DNA from: Cordilura impudica
Lineage: Eukaryota > Arthropoda > Insecta > Diptera > Scathophagidae
Assembly (NCBI GenBank): GCA_963682025.1
Contig: OY821520.1
Coordinates: 131,973,437-132,037,436 of the forward strand
Length of the DNA: 64,000 nucleotides
Direction: 5' to 3'
The notes beneath the pieces are model-generated. The model worked only from the letters and a program-made list of their open reading frames with translations, was not told the origin of the DNA and searched no databases. Shown here in pieces: positions 10,513 to 22,031 of this stretch (within the stretch, counting starts at the first letter, position 1; every line of letters starts with the position of its first letter). The position numbers and the translations under genes are program-made.

Positions 10513-11241
10513 TAATTAATTTATCATTTAATTACAAAACTCAAAGAGACGGCCAAATAAGAATTATGATCAAAGATATTGATTCATATAGATCACTTGT
10601 TGCTTTCTTAAATGATAAAAATATTGAGTTTCATACTTACCAATTAAAAAAAGAGAGATCTTATAGAGCAGTTGTTAAGAATTTGCACTCTTCAATACCT
10701 GCTGAACGAAGCCTTTGAACGATATGGACATAAAGTACGAAATGTTACAAACATAATAAGCAAAATTACAAAAGGAACCCTCCCTATGTTATACATTGAC
10801 CTAGAACCAAATACGAATAACAAACGCGTACATGACATTAAAACTATTAATAATGCTGTTGTAAATATCGTACCACCAAGAAAAGCAAAAGATATTGTTC
10901 AGTGCCACCGATGCCAAGAATTTGGACTTATGAAAAGCTACTGCAGGAAATCAGTTAACTGCGTCAAATGCAGATTGAGTCATTTAACTGTTGATTGCAC
11001 AAAATATCATGACACTCCTACAAAATATGTAAATTGTCTTCAAAGCCATCCAGCAAGTTATAAAGGCTGCATTGTATATAAGCAATTATTTAAAAAAAAA
11101 TGCAACATAATTCAATATATAGACGTAACAATAATAATTTTAATTATCTATAGAACGGATAAATTTCCTTATGTAAACTATACAACCAATCCAAGCAATA
11201 ACAATAGCAATTCTTATCCTGCAATTTTAAAGAATAATTAG
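10513..11241 (+). pseudogene. LINE-2 ORF1 (gag-like, zinc knuckle), broken
   Basis: Nucleic-acid-binding ORF1 protein of a Jockey-type LINE. After IKDIDSYRSLVAFLNDKNIE and a frameshift near 10700 the frame runs GHKVRNVTNIISKITKGTLP, IVPPRKAKDIVQCHRCQEFG, then three CCHC-type knuckles (CHRCQ..C, CVKCRLSH..C, CLQSHPASYKGC). The product would coat LINE RNA. Upstream codons from about 9860 (CWQVVLPKPRKRKKAS) belong to the same ORF but are separated by stops and the SINE. Not functional. Confidence 0.8.
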
Positions 11242-11336
11242 TCAAGTTCACTTGACAAATTAGAAAAATTAATTCAAGACCAAATAGAGTTAACCAACAA
11301 GTTATTAAACATGATGACAGTTTTGATTGCAAAACT

Positions 11337-11934
11337 ATGCAACTAAATTTAAATATTGCAATATGCAATGCTAACGGGCTTTCTAACCATTTGCAAGAAA
11401 TTGAAATATTTCTAAAAATACATCATATTGATATAATGCTACTGTCGGAGACACATTTTACTAGTAGATCCTTTTGTAGAATAAGAGGATACGAAGTTAA
11501 CCAGCCAGACGACAGAGCACACGCTGGAGCCGCTATAATAATAAAATCGTCAATAAAATGCGAACTTCTAGATGAAGTAAGGGATTCATTTATTCAAGCT
11601 GCCTGTATTAAAGTTAAGTCAAATTTGAGTGGCATTTCCATCTGTAGCATATATTTTCCACCCAGATATTCTGTCAAAAGTAATTAATTTTAAACTTTTT
11701 TTAAGAAACTAGGACCAAGATTTTTTGTAGCTGGATACTTTAATGCAATACATCCGTGGTGGGGATCGAGATTAGTTAATCCTAAGGGAACCGAGTTGTA
11801 CGTATGCATAATAAATAATAATTATTTGGTGTTGTCAACAGGAAATCCAACATATTGGCCCACGGCTCCAAGAAAAATACCTGATTTCTTAGACTTTGTC
11901 GTTTTCTCTGGTATTTCTGGTATTATAGATATTA
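11337..11934 (+). pseudogene. LINE-2 ORF2 endonuclease domain, truncated
   Basis: N-terminus of ORF2: NIAICNANGLSNHLQEIEIF, MLLSETHFTSRSF, GAAIIIKSSIKCEL, then after a frameshift near 11690 FVAGYFNAIHPWWGSRLVNP and STGNPTYWPTAPRKIPDFLD. These are the usual endonuclease blocks; the GDFNAKH block is changed to GYFNAIH, losing its Asp. The reading ends at Helitron-like copy B. Confidence 0.85.
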
Positions 11935-12482
11935 TAGATAATATTAATAGGCTAGGCGATTCCTTTTTTGCCTTTTTACAAACATATTAATGAATTTAAT
12001 AAATACACACATATTAATTGTATAATTTTATGTATATGTTAGTAGCGACTTTAATTGCAATTTACTCAAAATAAAGGAAAAATCTGCAAATCTGGTGAAT
12101 AGCTGAAAAGAAATACCTTTCAAATAATATACGTTTGGTCAAAATCGGGATAAAAAGGTAGAACAAGAACCTTTTTATCCCGATTTTGACCAAACGTATA
12201 TTATTTGAAAGGTATTTCTTTTCAGCTGTTCACCAGATTTGCAGATTTTTCCTTTATTTTGGGTAAATTGCAATTAAAGTTGCTACTAACATATACAATC
12301 AAATTATACAATTAATATGTGTGTATTTATTAAATTCATTAATATGTTTGTTAATGAGTTTCTTGAATTTCTTCATCAACAATAATAATAAACCAAAATA
12401 TTGTTGGTATGTGAATTGGCCAAGTTGAAAAATAAAGTTGCCTAGAAATTGCACTCGAATTTCGAGCGCTGGAATCTGCTGG
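11935..12482 (+). mobile_element. Helitron-like element, copy B, with central palindrome
   Basis: Has the family 5' end (GATAATATTAATAGGCTAGG, about 11935-11955) and 3' end (GCACTCGAATTTCGAGCGC, then GGAATCTGCTGG ending 12482, followed by T). In between, 11978-12159 and 12169-12351 are inverted copies of the same internal segment around the 9-nt spacer AGAACAAGA. The right arm is in normal family order; the left arm is an inverted extra copy replacing the normal TTTCTTGTGACCGATG segment. Confidence 0.75.
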
Positions 12483-13127
12483 TATATATAAATGACCAGT
12501 TTAAAAACAAAAAAAAAATAAATTTTTTTTTGAGGAATTTATTTCATATGGAATTATACCCTTCATTGTTACAAATATATGTATGTATATAGCAACAAGT
12601 CCATAATAGACCACTGCAAAAAATGATATAATGCTCACATCATTAAACATTCTAAAAACGAATATATTATTTCTGTTTGTTCTATAACGGCACATTCTTT
12701 TTTAGATTTTAATTTAAACATAACAAGGCTATTCAAAAAATTTCCCAAAATTGTATGAATTGACAACTAAAATGTTGTGGAAATTTTCTATTTAAAATGC
12801 AAGGAGAGACATACTAAAAATAATAAAAAAAATGATAAATGAATTCCTCAAAATTTAATTTAACTGAAAGCAATACGCAACTGTTTAACCCGAACATAAA
12901 ACGAAAAAATTTTAAATAATATTTTATTATTTCCTCAAAATACACTCAGGAATAACGTCCATAGACAAAAAAAAAAAAAAATGATTTACTTAAAGCTTAA
13001 AGGAATTGCTTTTTGCTGAATATTAGTAAAGCAAAATTATTAATACTTGACGTAGGTAGACCGCTTGACTCAGCCTAACTTTTTCAACTTGTACGCAGTC
13101 TAGAGGTTACATACCTCAATATGTATA
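12483..13127. other. AT-rich stretch without recognised feature
   Basis: No gene or family recognised; poly-A near 12970. Confidence 0.4.
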
Positions 13128-14138
13128 CTCTACTGTTCAAAAGTATATGCCAACCTAAAATACGTAATGTGGTTTTTCACTAATAGTTCCCGTTTGAAAG
13201 TCATAAAATTATTCCGGATGGAATTATCATTCATTATTAGGTAAATGTTTTATCGCACGCAATAAATACATGTTTTTTTTTTTTTAACAGGTAACACTAA
13301 ATAGCGAGTTTTATGAAAAGAATTTTTTTTTACAAGACGACGGATACTGGGATTTTTTTCAATTTTTACCCGAAAGGAAGTATAAATAATTAACAAAATG
13401 CTAATTGAAATACAATAAACAAAACAATGGCCGAGTTATTACGTCGTAACTAAGACCTAACACGTGAAATTGAAAATTTGAAATATTTTTTCCAAATATT
13501 GGATTGCAAGAAAGAATAACAAAAGCTGCGGAGATTTGAAGTGAGAAAAGCAGTAAAGCAGTTGCAAAGGAGCTCAAAGATTCGCGTCGTGCCGTGCACT
13601 ATATTTTGAGAAAATTAAAGAGAATGGTACAATTGCGAATAAAAAGCGAAGCGATCGATCCAGAGTAAAAACAAAGCGTAAAGATCATCTAATAATAACA
13701 GCTCCATAAATAGCCGCCCACATAAACAGCAGCCGCACGAATGCAGTAAGTGTGATTACAGTAAAGCGACGCCTTATAGCTGGCTTAAAAGGCAGAATTA
13801 CCATGAAACAATCTCATCCTCGCCCACAAAATAAAAGAGAAATATTAGAATAAGCCAGAAAAATATGGAAACTGCGCTTTCAACGAATGGTGCAAGGTCA
13901 TTTGTTCCGATGAATCGAAGTTTAAAGAGTTCGGCTGCAAGAAGCGAGTTTTTGCGATGCGTTCAGCTGCAGAACGTGCATCGGATGCATCCCTAGTGCC
14001 AGCAGTCAAATACGAAGGACGTTCCATAATATTTTGGGGATGATTTGCTTTCGAAAATGTTGCCGGGTTATGAAGAATCGAAGAAATACTCGATGAAACC
14101 CAGTACAAAACTATCGTGAAAGATCGTGCGATATTCAC
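13128..14138 (+). pseudogene. Tc1-like transposon remnant (5' part)
   Basis: Begins with a Tc1-style terminal sequence (CTGTTCAAAAGTATATGCC at about 13133). The plus strand carries decayed transposase blocks: an HTH segment near 13550 (AVAKELKDSRRAVHYILRKL), NAVSVITVKRRLIAGLKGRI near 13740, then CSDESKFKEFGCKKRVFAMR near 13905 with the first catalytic Asp, and VPAVKYEGRSIIFWG. Further catalytic residues and the right end are missing; the sequence runs into the minisatellite at about 14150. Minus-strand open frames here are shadows. Confidence 0.75.
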
Positions 14139-14149
14139 TGGACTTAGAA

Positions 14150-15860
14150 TTTTTCTAGAAAGTATAGTTTCTTAAAAAATAATATTTCTTAAAAGAACAA
14201 TTTAAAAAAAAAAATACCTTTCTTGGAAAGTATATTTTCTTTAAAACTAAAGTTTCTTAAAAAAGTATATTTTCTCAAATAAACACATCTTCTTATAGAA
14301 GTACCTTTTCTTAACAGATTACATATTCTTATAAAGTATATTTTCTTAAAAATACATTTTCTTCAGAAAGTACCTTAGTTTAGATACAAACCATTTTTTA
14401 AAAAGTACTTTTTTAGAAGAACCCCTTTTTTCCAAAATAGCTTTTCTTAAGAAGTACATTCTCTTAAAGCAGTAAATTTTCTTTAAAAACTACCTTTTCT
14501 TAAGAAGTACCAATTGTTGTAAAATTACCTGTTCTCAAAGAAGTAAATTTTTTCAAAAAGTACTTTTTCTTTAAACTTAAATGTTCTTAAAAACGTACTT
14601 TATCCAAAAATTATTAAAAAAAAAATAGCCTTAAAAAAGTACCTTTAATTCAAAAAAACATTTTTATATAAAAAAAAGTGCGTTGTCTTAAAAAAGCATT
14701 TTTTTTTAAATTTAAGTTCCTAAAAAAGTATTTTTTCCTAAAAAATGTCTTTCTTAAAAAAGACCCTTGTCTTAAGAAAGTACCTTTTCTTCAAAAAGTA
14801 CCTTTTTTAAAAAAATTGCCTTATTTTAAAACAAACGTTATGCTAAAAAGTACATATGCTTAAAATGGTACCAAAACTCAAAAAATCTCTTTTTTTTAAA
14901 AGTACATTTTGTTAAAAATGTGACTTTCCTTAAAAAAGTACATTTTCTTAAAAACTAACCTTTTCATAAAAAACAACTTTTTCTGCAAAAAAGTACTTCT
15001 TTTAAACAAGTACCTTTTCTTAAAAGGTATATAAGTATTTTCTTGAAAAAAATTATTTTCTTGAAAAAATATGTTTTCTTAAAAAGAAAATTTTTCAAAT
15101 ATAACTTTTTCGTAAAAAAGTTTCTAACTTTTCCAAAAAAATATATTTTCTTCAGAAAGTAAATTTTTTTAAAAAACTTAACTTTTCTTAAAAATATAGC
15201 TTATTTGAAAATGTAACTTTTCTTACAAAAGTACACTTTCTTAAAAAGTCAATTTTCTTCAAAAACTTACCTCTACTTAAAAAGTTATTTTTCTTAAAAA
15301 ATGTCCTAACTTTTTTTTTAAAAATTTCCTTTTCTTCAAAAAGTACTGCTCTTAAAAAATACTTCTTGGTAAAATAGTGAATTTTTTTAAAAAAGTACCC
15401 GTTTCTATGTAAGCACTTTTAATTCAAATGAACGTTTTGCCTTTTCTTAAAGTAGTATCTTTTCTAGAAAAAAGTACCTACCTATTTTAAAAAATTGAAC
15501 GTACATTTTGTTAAAAGTACATATGCTTTAATAAGTACATTTCGTTACGAAAATGTCTTCTCTTAAAAAGCGCCTTTTCTCTAAAAGTACTTTTCCCAAA
15601 AAAATACATATCGAAATTACAAAATTAGTTTTTCTTAAAAAAGTATCTTGCGTTATAAAAATAGTTCTTCTGATAAAAATAGGTCTTGTTAAAGAAGTAC
15701 CTTTTCTTAAAACGAAAATTTTCTTAACTATATACCTTTTGTTAAAAATGTGCCTTTTCTCAAAAAAGTAGGCCTTTCTAACCAAGTTTTTTTTTCTGAA
15801 CAGAGTGGCTTTCATAAAATACCTTATCTTAAAAAGAACATCTGAAAAAAGTTTTAACTA
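14150..15860. repeat. 1.7-kb degenerate minisatellite (unit about 17-20 bp)
   Basis: About ninety imperfect repeats of the type TTTTCTTAAAAAAGTACC. Half of the unit (AAAAAGTACTTTTT) and the other half (TTCTTAAGAA) are each close to self-complementary, so either strand can fold at many scales. Open frames here encode monotonous FLKKVP-type strings on both strands and are artefacts of the period. Confidence 0.9.
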
Positions 15861-16725
15861 ACGTTTTTGGCTAAAAATGCTTGATATAATAATATAATTG
15901 CTACATTTTAGTATGGAAACAATTCAAAATTAGTTTACTATCTAATTTTTTTTTTGAGTGTAATAAACAGTTAGCATATTTTTAATAAAATATAGAGAAA
16001 ATTAAAAATTCTACCCACATTTCACAATTAAATCAAACAACCACATTTACACACACACGCATACATACACACATATAAATAATAAACTCAAACATTCGGA
16101 CATGACAATACTAAATTATAACCACCTTGTTTAATTCCACACACTACACAAGAACAACAACAAAATTATGGTTAAAATTTTTGTGTAACATTGTTACTGG
16201 TTTTTCGCAAACAAAAAAATTTTTTCTATAGCATGGTTGTGCATGATGTTGTTTTTTGTGTTGTTTTTGCATTAAAGCTGTTAACAGGAGTGTTGGCTAG
16301 TAAAAAAAAAAACAAAAAAGAACCGACCTAAACTGAATATTTTACATCACTCAAAAACATTATGACACCTCTTACTCGAGCTGATGTAGCTGTTGTGTTA
16401 ATAATGTTTACCAAAAAAGGATTTGCATTCTTTTAAAAGCACTTGCTTTAAAAAAAACATTATTCACACTAGTATTTTCGTATATAAACTTTTAGTTAAA
16501 TGCAATACCACTGAAATTCAGTATAGAAATGTTCACAATGGCAAAAAGAGCACTAGTTCTTACATGGCTGCGGAGTTGATGATCAAAACTGCGACTTCAA
16601 CCTCGACTCCTACTCCGATATTTAATTTTTTCAATTGGCGACTCCGACTCTTTTCGACCCCGACTCTTCAATATAACAGGTTTTGCACAATGTATATTAT
16701 AGTTTGACTAGTAGTTGTAAGTATA
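15861..16725. other. non-coding stretch, CA-rich and simple sequence
   Basis: Contains an ACACACACGCATACATAC tract near 16050 and, at about 16570-16665, short repeats of the ACTCCGACTC type. No supported gene. Confidence 0.4.
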
Positions 16726-18656
16726 TGGGGCGTTTCATGTCAACGAATCCAACTTTTGAAACCAATTTCTTCCGATCGGGATGCAATATGCACCAAGGTT
16801 GGTCCTATTGGATAGTAGTTTAGACACAATTTTTCAACAAGATCGGTCAAGATCTCTCTGAGTTAGAGGGGATCTAAATTTGACATTTTGGCCTAACAGG
16901 TGCTTTTTCTCATCCATGTAACTTATTACCTATTGTTCTTAGGAAATTTTCTCCCAAATAGTTTAGATGGTTTTTCGGAAAAAAAAAATTAAAAAAAATA
17001 AAAAAAATTTTTTGACTTTTTTTGCAAAATCAAAAATTTTTTTTCAAAGAAGGATTTTTTTTTACTCAAAAGAAAGCCGAGGGTTTTTCCTTTAAGAACT
17101 TTTTGATCGTTTAGTGGGATGCGAGTGGGATATCATAAAAAAAAAAATGTTTTGTAACTCATGACAACGGTTTTTCAATTTCTGGCATATGTACTAATTT
17201 TTATATTTTTTTCCTATTAGTGTGTAAGTGTTGCCAAAACCTTAAAAATAAAGCATATACTGAGAAACTAGCCAAATTAACCTTTCCGACGGTATGTAAC
17301 ATTAGGGTTGCCCTTAATAAAAAAAAAGTGTTCAAACTCTCGGTGAGATCGAGAGCAAAAAAACTGAGAAATACAAAGTTTTGGGCCAATCAAAAAACAT
17401 TTAGTCGTGCCCCAATGCGATTGAAAATTTCAAGTGTGTTTATATGAGGAAAATATGACTTTTCTTCAGATTTTACGAAAATTTCGTTCTAGAGTTTAAC
17501 GTTTCCCACAAGTTGTTATATAATTCGGGATCAGTATTAAATTGCCCTTGCAAAAAGCTATAAAACTTCAAAACCGAATAAAACCTAGCCAAGAAATAGC
17601 AAATGCCCCAGACCACTTTTGTGCCAAAAAAAAAACTAGGTCATGAAAGTTGATGGCATTTTTTTCAACTTTGAGAAATTTATTAAAGCCATAATATTTT
17701 TTGTTGGTTTCTGTACTTGTAAGGACTCAGATGTGAAGTATTGTTTTATTACCATGTTGTGAGCCTATTGCGCATTGAGACCCAAAATGGGAAATTTTTT
17801 TGATAAAATTTTGAAAACTCCTTTTTCAAGTTTTAAAAAATTTTCTGTGACAAAATTTAAAAAAATGGATCTAGCACTTTTAGGTTTTGTTAAGTATGTG
17901 TTATAGATTAACTGTGTGAATTTTTAACTATATCCCTGTCCCAGATTTTTTTTTGACAAGGAGTTTATTTTTGCGGATTTCGAGACAAATGGGATTTTTG
18001 TAAAATATTCTGTAAATGTACTATTTCTAAATACTTTGCACCAAAAATTCATCACTTTTCTACTTTTAAATGTTACATTTTATCTTACTGGCTTAGGGTT
18101 TCGGAAAATAATAATATGACCAACTTAACCGTTTTGGAATTGGGGTCACGTATGACCCCAAGCTAATAAAAGACAATTTATTCAAAAAACTCAAATATTT
18201 TGTAAGTGCTATTGAATTTTTAGATGCGACGCTTAGAGTATAATAACCAAATGTGTAGAAGTTTCGTTCCAAAAATTTGGGATAAATCCGAGAACGTTAA
18301 CCCATTATTTGCCAAGGCCAGCTTTGGATTTTAAGATATTTTTACATAAAAATTACCGAAAACGAGTTTTTCTATTACACTCGATGAAACCACTATTTAC
18401 AATTTAAGAAAAATATTTCGGTTAATTTTTATTTATTTAACCATTCAGTGTTCCTGGGATCAAAATAATTTATTTATTTATTTATTTATTTATTTATTTG
18501 GTTTCCTGCACAACAAGACTAAGAGTCTTATAATTAAAGTACAGGATCGGTATAATGTGATACAGTATTTAATGAAAATATAACATAGTTTATAATTTGA
18601 ATAAAATGAGATAACAAAAATTATTTTACATACATATATTCAAAACAAAGCAAAGT

Positions 18657-21465
18657 TTAAACAATATTTAAATGGTATTGACATTGTTTCCTAAAATGTC
18701 CTGCGTTGTTTAAGTATTGTAATGTTGGCGGTAGCAAGTTCCAAAGACGTATGCAGTGTATATAGAACTGCCATTCAGAGACCAAACTTTTATGTCTTAT
18801 TTGAATTATAGAATTATTCCTTCTTGAATTAGAAAAGGATATTCGATTAATAAGATATGTAGGCTCACGTGTAAATATAATCTTATGCGTCAGTATCAAT
18901 GATCGTATCTTCAAGAGATCGCAAAAATTCACACCGTAAAGTTTTCGTGCATACGGTGTTATGTGGGATGATCTTTTCAAATTGTAGACGTATCTCAATA
19001 TAGAATAAAACGTAGTTGTTAATTTCCTAGAGCTAATAGAATCACAGCTAGCAAATAGTTCACATCCGTACAACAAAGTTGGAATTAGATAGGTTTTTGC
19101 AAGTAGAACTCGTACATGGACTGGTGTAAGATGTTGAGTTTTCCACAATGATCGAAGCATTGAATACGTTTTTCCCGAAGCGACATTTATATGATCAGAC
19201 CAGGTGAGAGTTTTATTGAAAATAATTCCAAGATTTTTGGTTTTTTTTTGTAATTTCAATAATTTGACGGTTAAGCATAATATCTGGTATAACAAGGGAA
19301 GGCACTGATCTTCGAGTAATAACGATGCATTTAGACTTTGAAGGATTGAGACATAGCCCATTTGCCAGAGCCCATAAGTAAATTCGATTAAGATCCACAT
19401 ATAGGTTCGCAACACAGTTATTTAGTTCATCGAAACGACTACAAACATAAAGTTGCGCATCATCAGCATACATATGAACTTTACAATACGAAAGTTGTCT
19501 AGGCAAATCATTTATATATATAGTGAAAAGAAGTGGTCCTAGAATCGAACCTTGCGGAACGCCTTTTTTTACTGGAAGCACATTTGATATTTTATTATTG
19601 GCGTTAACGTATTGTTGTCGATTTTCTAAATAAGACGATATAAGACGAGTTGCGGAAGGAGAGAAACCAAAAAAAGTTCTTAACTTCATGCAGAGTATTT
19701 CATGATTCACAGTATCAAATGCCTTCGAATGATCTAAGAGCACTAGAAATGCAATGTTACCACTATCAATAGACCCACGAATATCTTCAGACACATCAAT
19801 GAGTGCAGTTATGCAGCTATGTTTAGGACGAAAGCCTGATTGTCTGTCTGAGAGTAGGCCCATATTCTTGACATGTTTTCCAATTTGCTGATGCAATAAC
19901 CTTTCAAGCACTTTAGACAAGTATGGTAGGATAGCAATGGGACGATATTCTTTATTTGATTTAGGAATAGGTAAAATTTTAGCATTTTTCCAACTTTGAG
20001 GAAATACACTTTTTGTGATAATAGTGTTAAAAATATGGGTAATTTGAGGTAGCAGTTGAGGGATAATTTCATTTAAGAATCTGGGATGTATGTTATCAGA
20101 ACCAACAGCATTAGATTTCACAGCTTGGCATGTGGAAAGTACTTCCAGTTGGTTTACGCATTGAAAACAAAAAGCATTTTCCGATAAAGTTGAACTAATA
20201 TCAGTATTGCGGGTATAATATCCATCGTTTATGGAGATGTCAGGGATATTTGTAAAAGATTCGTTAAGCGAATCAACATTTATGTCAGAATTGACAATTT
20301 CCTTACATTTGCCGACACCAATTTCTCGTATGAGTTTCCACGTTTTTTTAGAGTGTGCAGCAGAAATAAATAGGCTAGAGTAGTATGCAGATTTAGCAGC
20401 TTTTATCATTTTATTTACTTGTTTTCTAGCTTTGGAATATTCGCCATATAAATTATCTGTTTTAAACAGTTTCCAACTTTTAAAAGCTTTGTCCCTTTCA
20501 CAGATTTTATTCTTAATCTGTTGATTGAACCAGGGTTTATTTTTGTAATTGTATTTTGTTGTTTTTAAAGGTACAGATTTGTGGAACACATGTGCCAAAT
20601 TTTGTTCTAAAAAACTGACCTGATTGTCAACCGAAGGCATGTAGTAAATGAAGTCCCAATCGATTTTAGATAATTCGAATAACATCGCGTTTCGATCGAT
20701 TTGTTTAAAATCATAATAAGTAACAACGTCATCCACCACTTGCATTTTAAAGTCAAATGATAGAAAAATTAAGTCGTGCTTTGAAAAACAAGGTGCTGAG
20801 AGCTGATCATAGAGTAAGACTTTCTTTTTGCTACTGACAAAGAAAAGATCAAGTAACGAGTTACTTGTAGCTGTAAAATGAGTTGGAACTGTAATGTTAG
20901 TTGGAGAAAGGCCAATTGATTGCATTATGTCAAGTAAAATAGTCTCATTGATAACGTTTGAATTTAAATCCCCACATATTAAAATATCTTCATAATTGAG
21001 AGTTATAGTTTCGAGTATATTTTGAAAAACATCAAGGTCTATTCTTTTATTAGGTCTATAAACACATCCAACAAGTAATTGTTTTCCATGGGACGAAACT
21101 TCAACAATTATATGTTCAACCTTTTCATGAGGTTTAGATTTGCTATGAAATTTACACATAATGCCTTTTCTGACAAAAATAGCTACACCACCACAACGAG
21201 TATTCCTATCACAGCGAAAAATTTTGAATCCGGTTAATCCAATCATTTTATCATCAACTTTTTCATTGAACCATGTCTCCGAAACACATATTATATCAAC
21301 ACCTGAGTTCTCAAAGATAAACCTAAATTCATCAATCTTATTATTAAGACTCTGCGCTTTAATATGGCATATATTTAAACCTGATCTCTGTTTGCATAAA
21401 ATACGAATAAGATTATAAGTTACGTCTTTGGAACTGAAAGATAAACTATCGCCGTTCAAAATCAT
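18657..21465 (-). pseudogene. LINE-3 ORF2 (endonuclease-reverse transcriptase), one frameshift
   Basis: ORF2 reads from 21465 to about 19213, then continues one frame over to 18657; the shift falls in an A-run (poly-T on plus near 19245), so a single indel separates it from an intact protein of about 930 residues. Blocks in order: endonuclease (NICHIKAQSLNNKIDEF, CVSETWFNE, GGVAIFVRKG, CGDLNSN, SKHDLIFLSF); reverse transcriptase (YRPIAILPYLSKVLERLL, SGFRPKHSC, LLDHSKAFDTVNH, PVKKGVPQGSILGPLLF, MYADDAQLY with the catalytic Asp pair); thumb (GIIFNKTLTWSDHI) and C-terminus (CIRLWNLLPPTL). A sequencing slip in the homopolymer is possible. LINE-4 is a truncated sister. Confidence 0.9.
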
Positions 21466-21647
21466 TATGAAGGATTAAAAAAGCAACGCAAGGATAAAGA
21501 AGGAAGAAATTTACAAAAAGTGTTAGAAAATCTAAAAAATATATCAAATTTGTTACGTATATAAAAAATAGTAAAAATAATACTAATAGAAGAATTAATA
21601 AATGAAGACAGAAATACCAATTTACTATTGAAACCATTACCAAATCA

Positions 21648-22031
21648 TCAGTTGTTGGCAGGAAAACATCCATCAGGAAATAAATTGTTTAGTCCTTCGA
21701 TAGTCTCAACTCTAACTGGTTCGTCATTACCATTGAATCTAATATATACTAAGCCTCGAGTAGTGTATGCTGTTTTTATCAGCCCTTTCTTTTTAAATTC
21801 AATTGCAGATCGAAGTATTTTATGATTAGTGGTGGTCAAGTTTTCATTGACGTAGAAGGTGCGATCGCCACCAAAGCCGAAATGTGAAAGTTTCAGTTCA
21901 GTCTTGTACGCTTTACGGTAATTAGAGAGACATTTCAATATGAAGTTTTTGTCGTATGGGGAACAGAGTTTGACCATAATCACTGCATCAGGAGAAAAAT
22001 TTTTATCCATTGTGATATATCTTTGGTGCAA
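21648..22031 (-). CDS. LINE-3 ORF1 C-terminal part
   Basis: A 127-codon frame resembling the C-terminal domain of LINE ORF1 proteins of the CR1/L2 group: GGDRTFYVNENLTTTNHKIL, EFKKKGLIKTAYTTRGLVYI, then VETIEGLNNLFPDG. The N-terminal part expected of a full ORF1 (zinc finger or coiled coil) is not visible, so the protein may be short, or its start may lie beyond a lesion. It precedes ORF2 by about 180 bp on the same strand. Confidence 0.7.
   Translation of the reverse strand: MHQRYITMDKNFSPDAVIMVKLCSPYDKNFILKCLSNYRKAYKTELKLSHFGFGGDRTFYVNENLTTTNHKILRSAIEFKKKGLIKTAYTTRGLVYIRFNGNDEPVRVETIEGLNNLFPDGCFPANN

Larger units (their letters stand above)
9690..11934 (+). mobile_element. Jockey-like LINE-2, 3' truncated, with SINE inside
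   Basis: A non-LTR element with a plausible 5' end near 9700 (GAGTTTTCAGTCAACC), a gag-type ORF1 broken by stops and by a SINE at 10181-10406, and an ORF2 that keeps only the endonuclease before the sequence passes into Helitron-like copy B at about 11935. The reverse transcriptase is absent. Codon use is strongly A-rich (N and K runs). Confidence 0.8.

Noticed and set aside
14678..15815. Open frames rich in FLKK strings on both strands
   Set aside because: They arise from a repeat unit of 17-20 bp; no start context, domain or complexity.
19809..20072. Second minus-strand frame inside LINE-3
   Set aside because: Shadow of the ORF2 reverse transcriptase in another frame.
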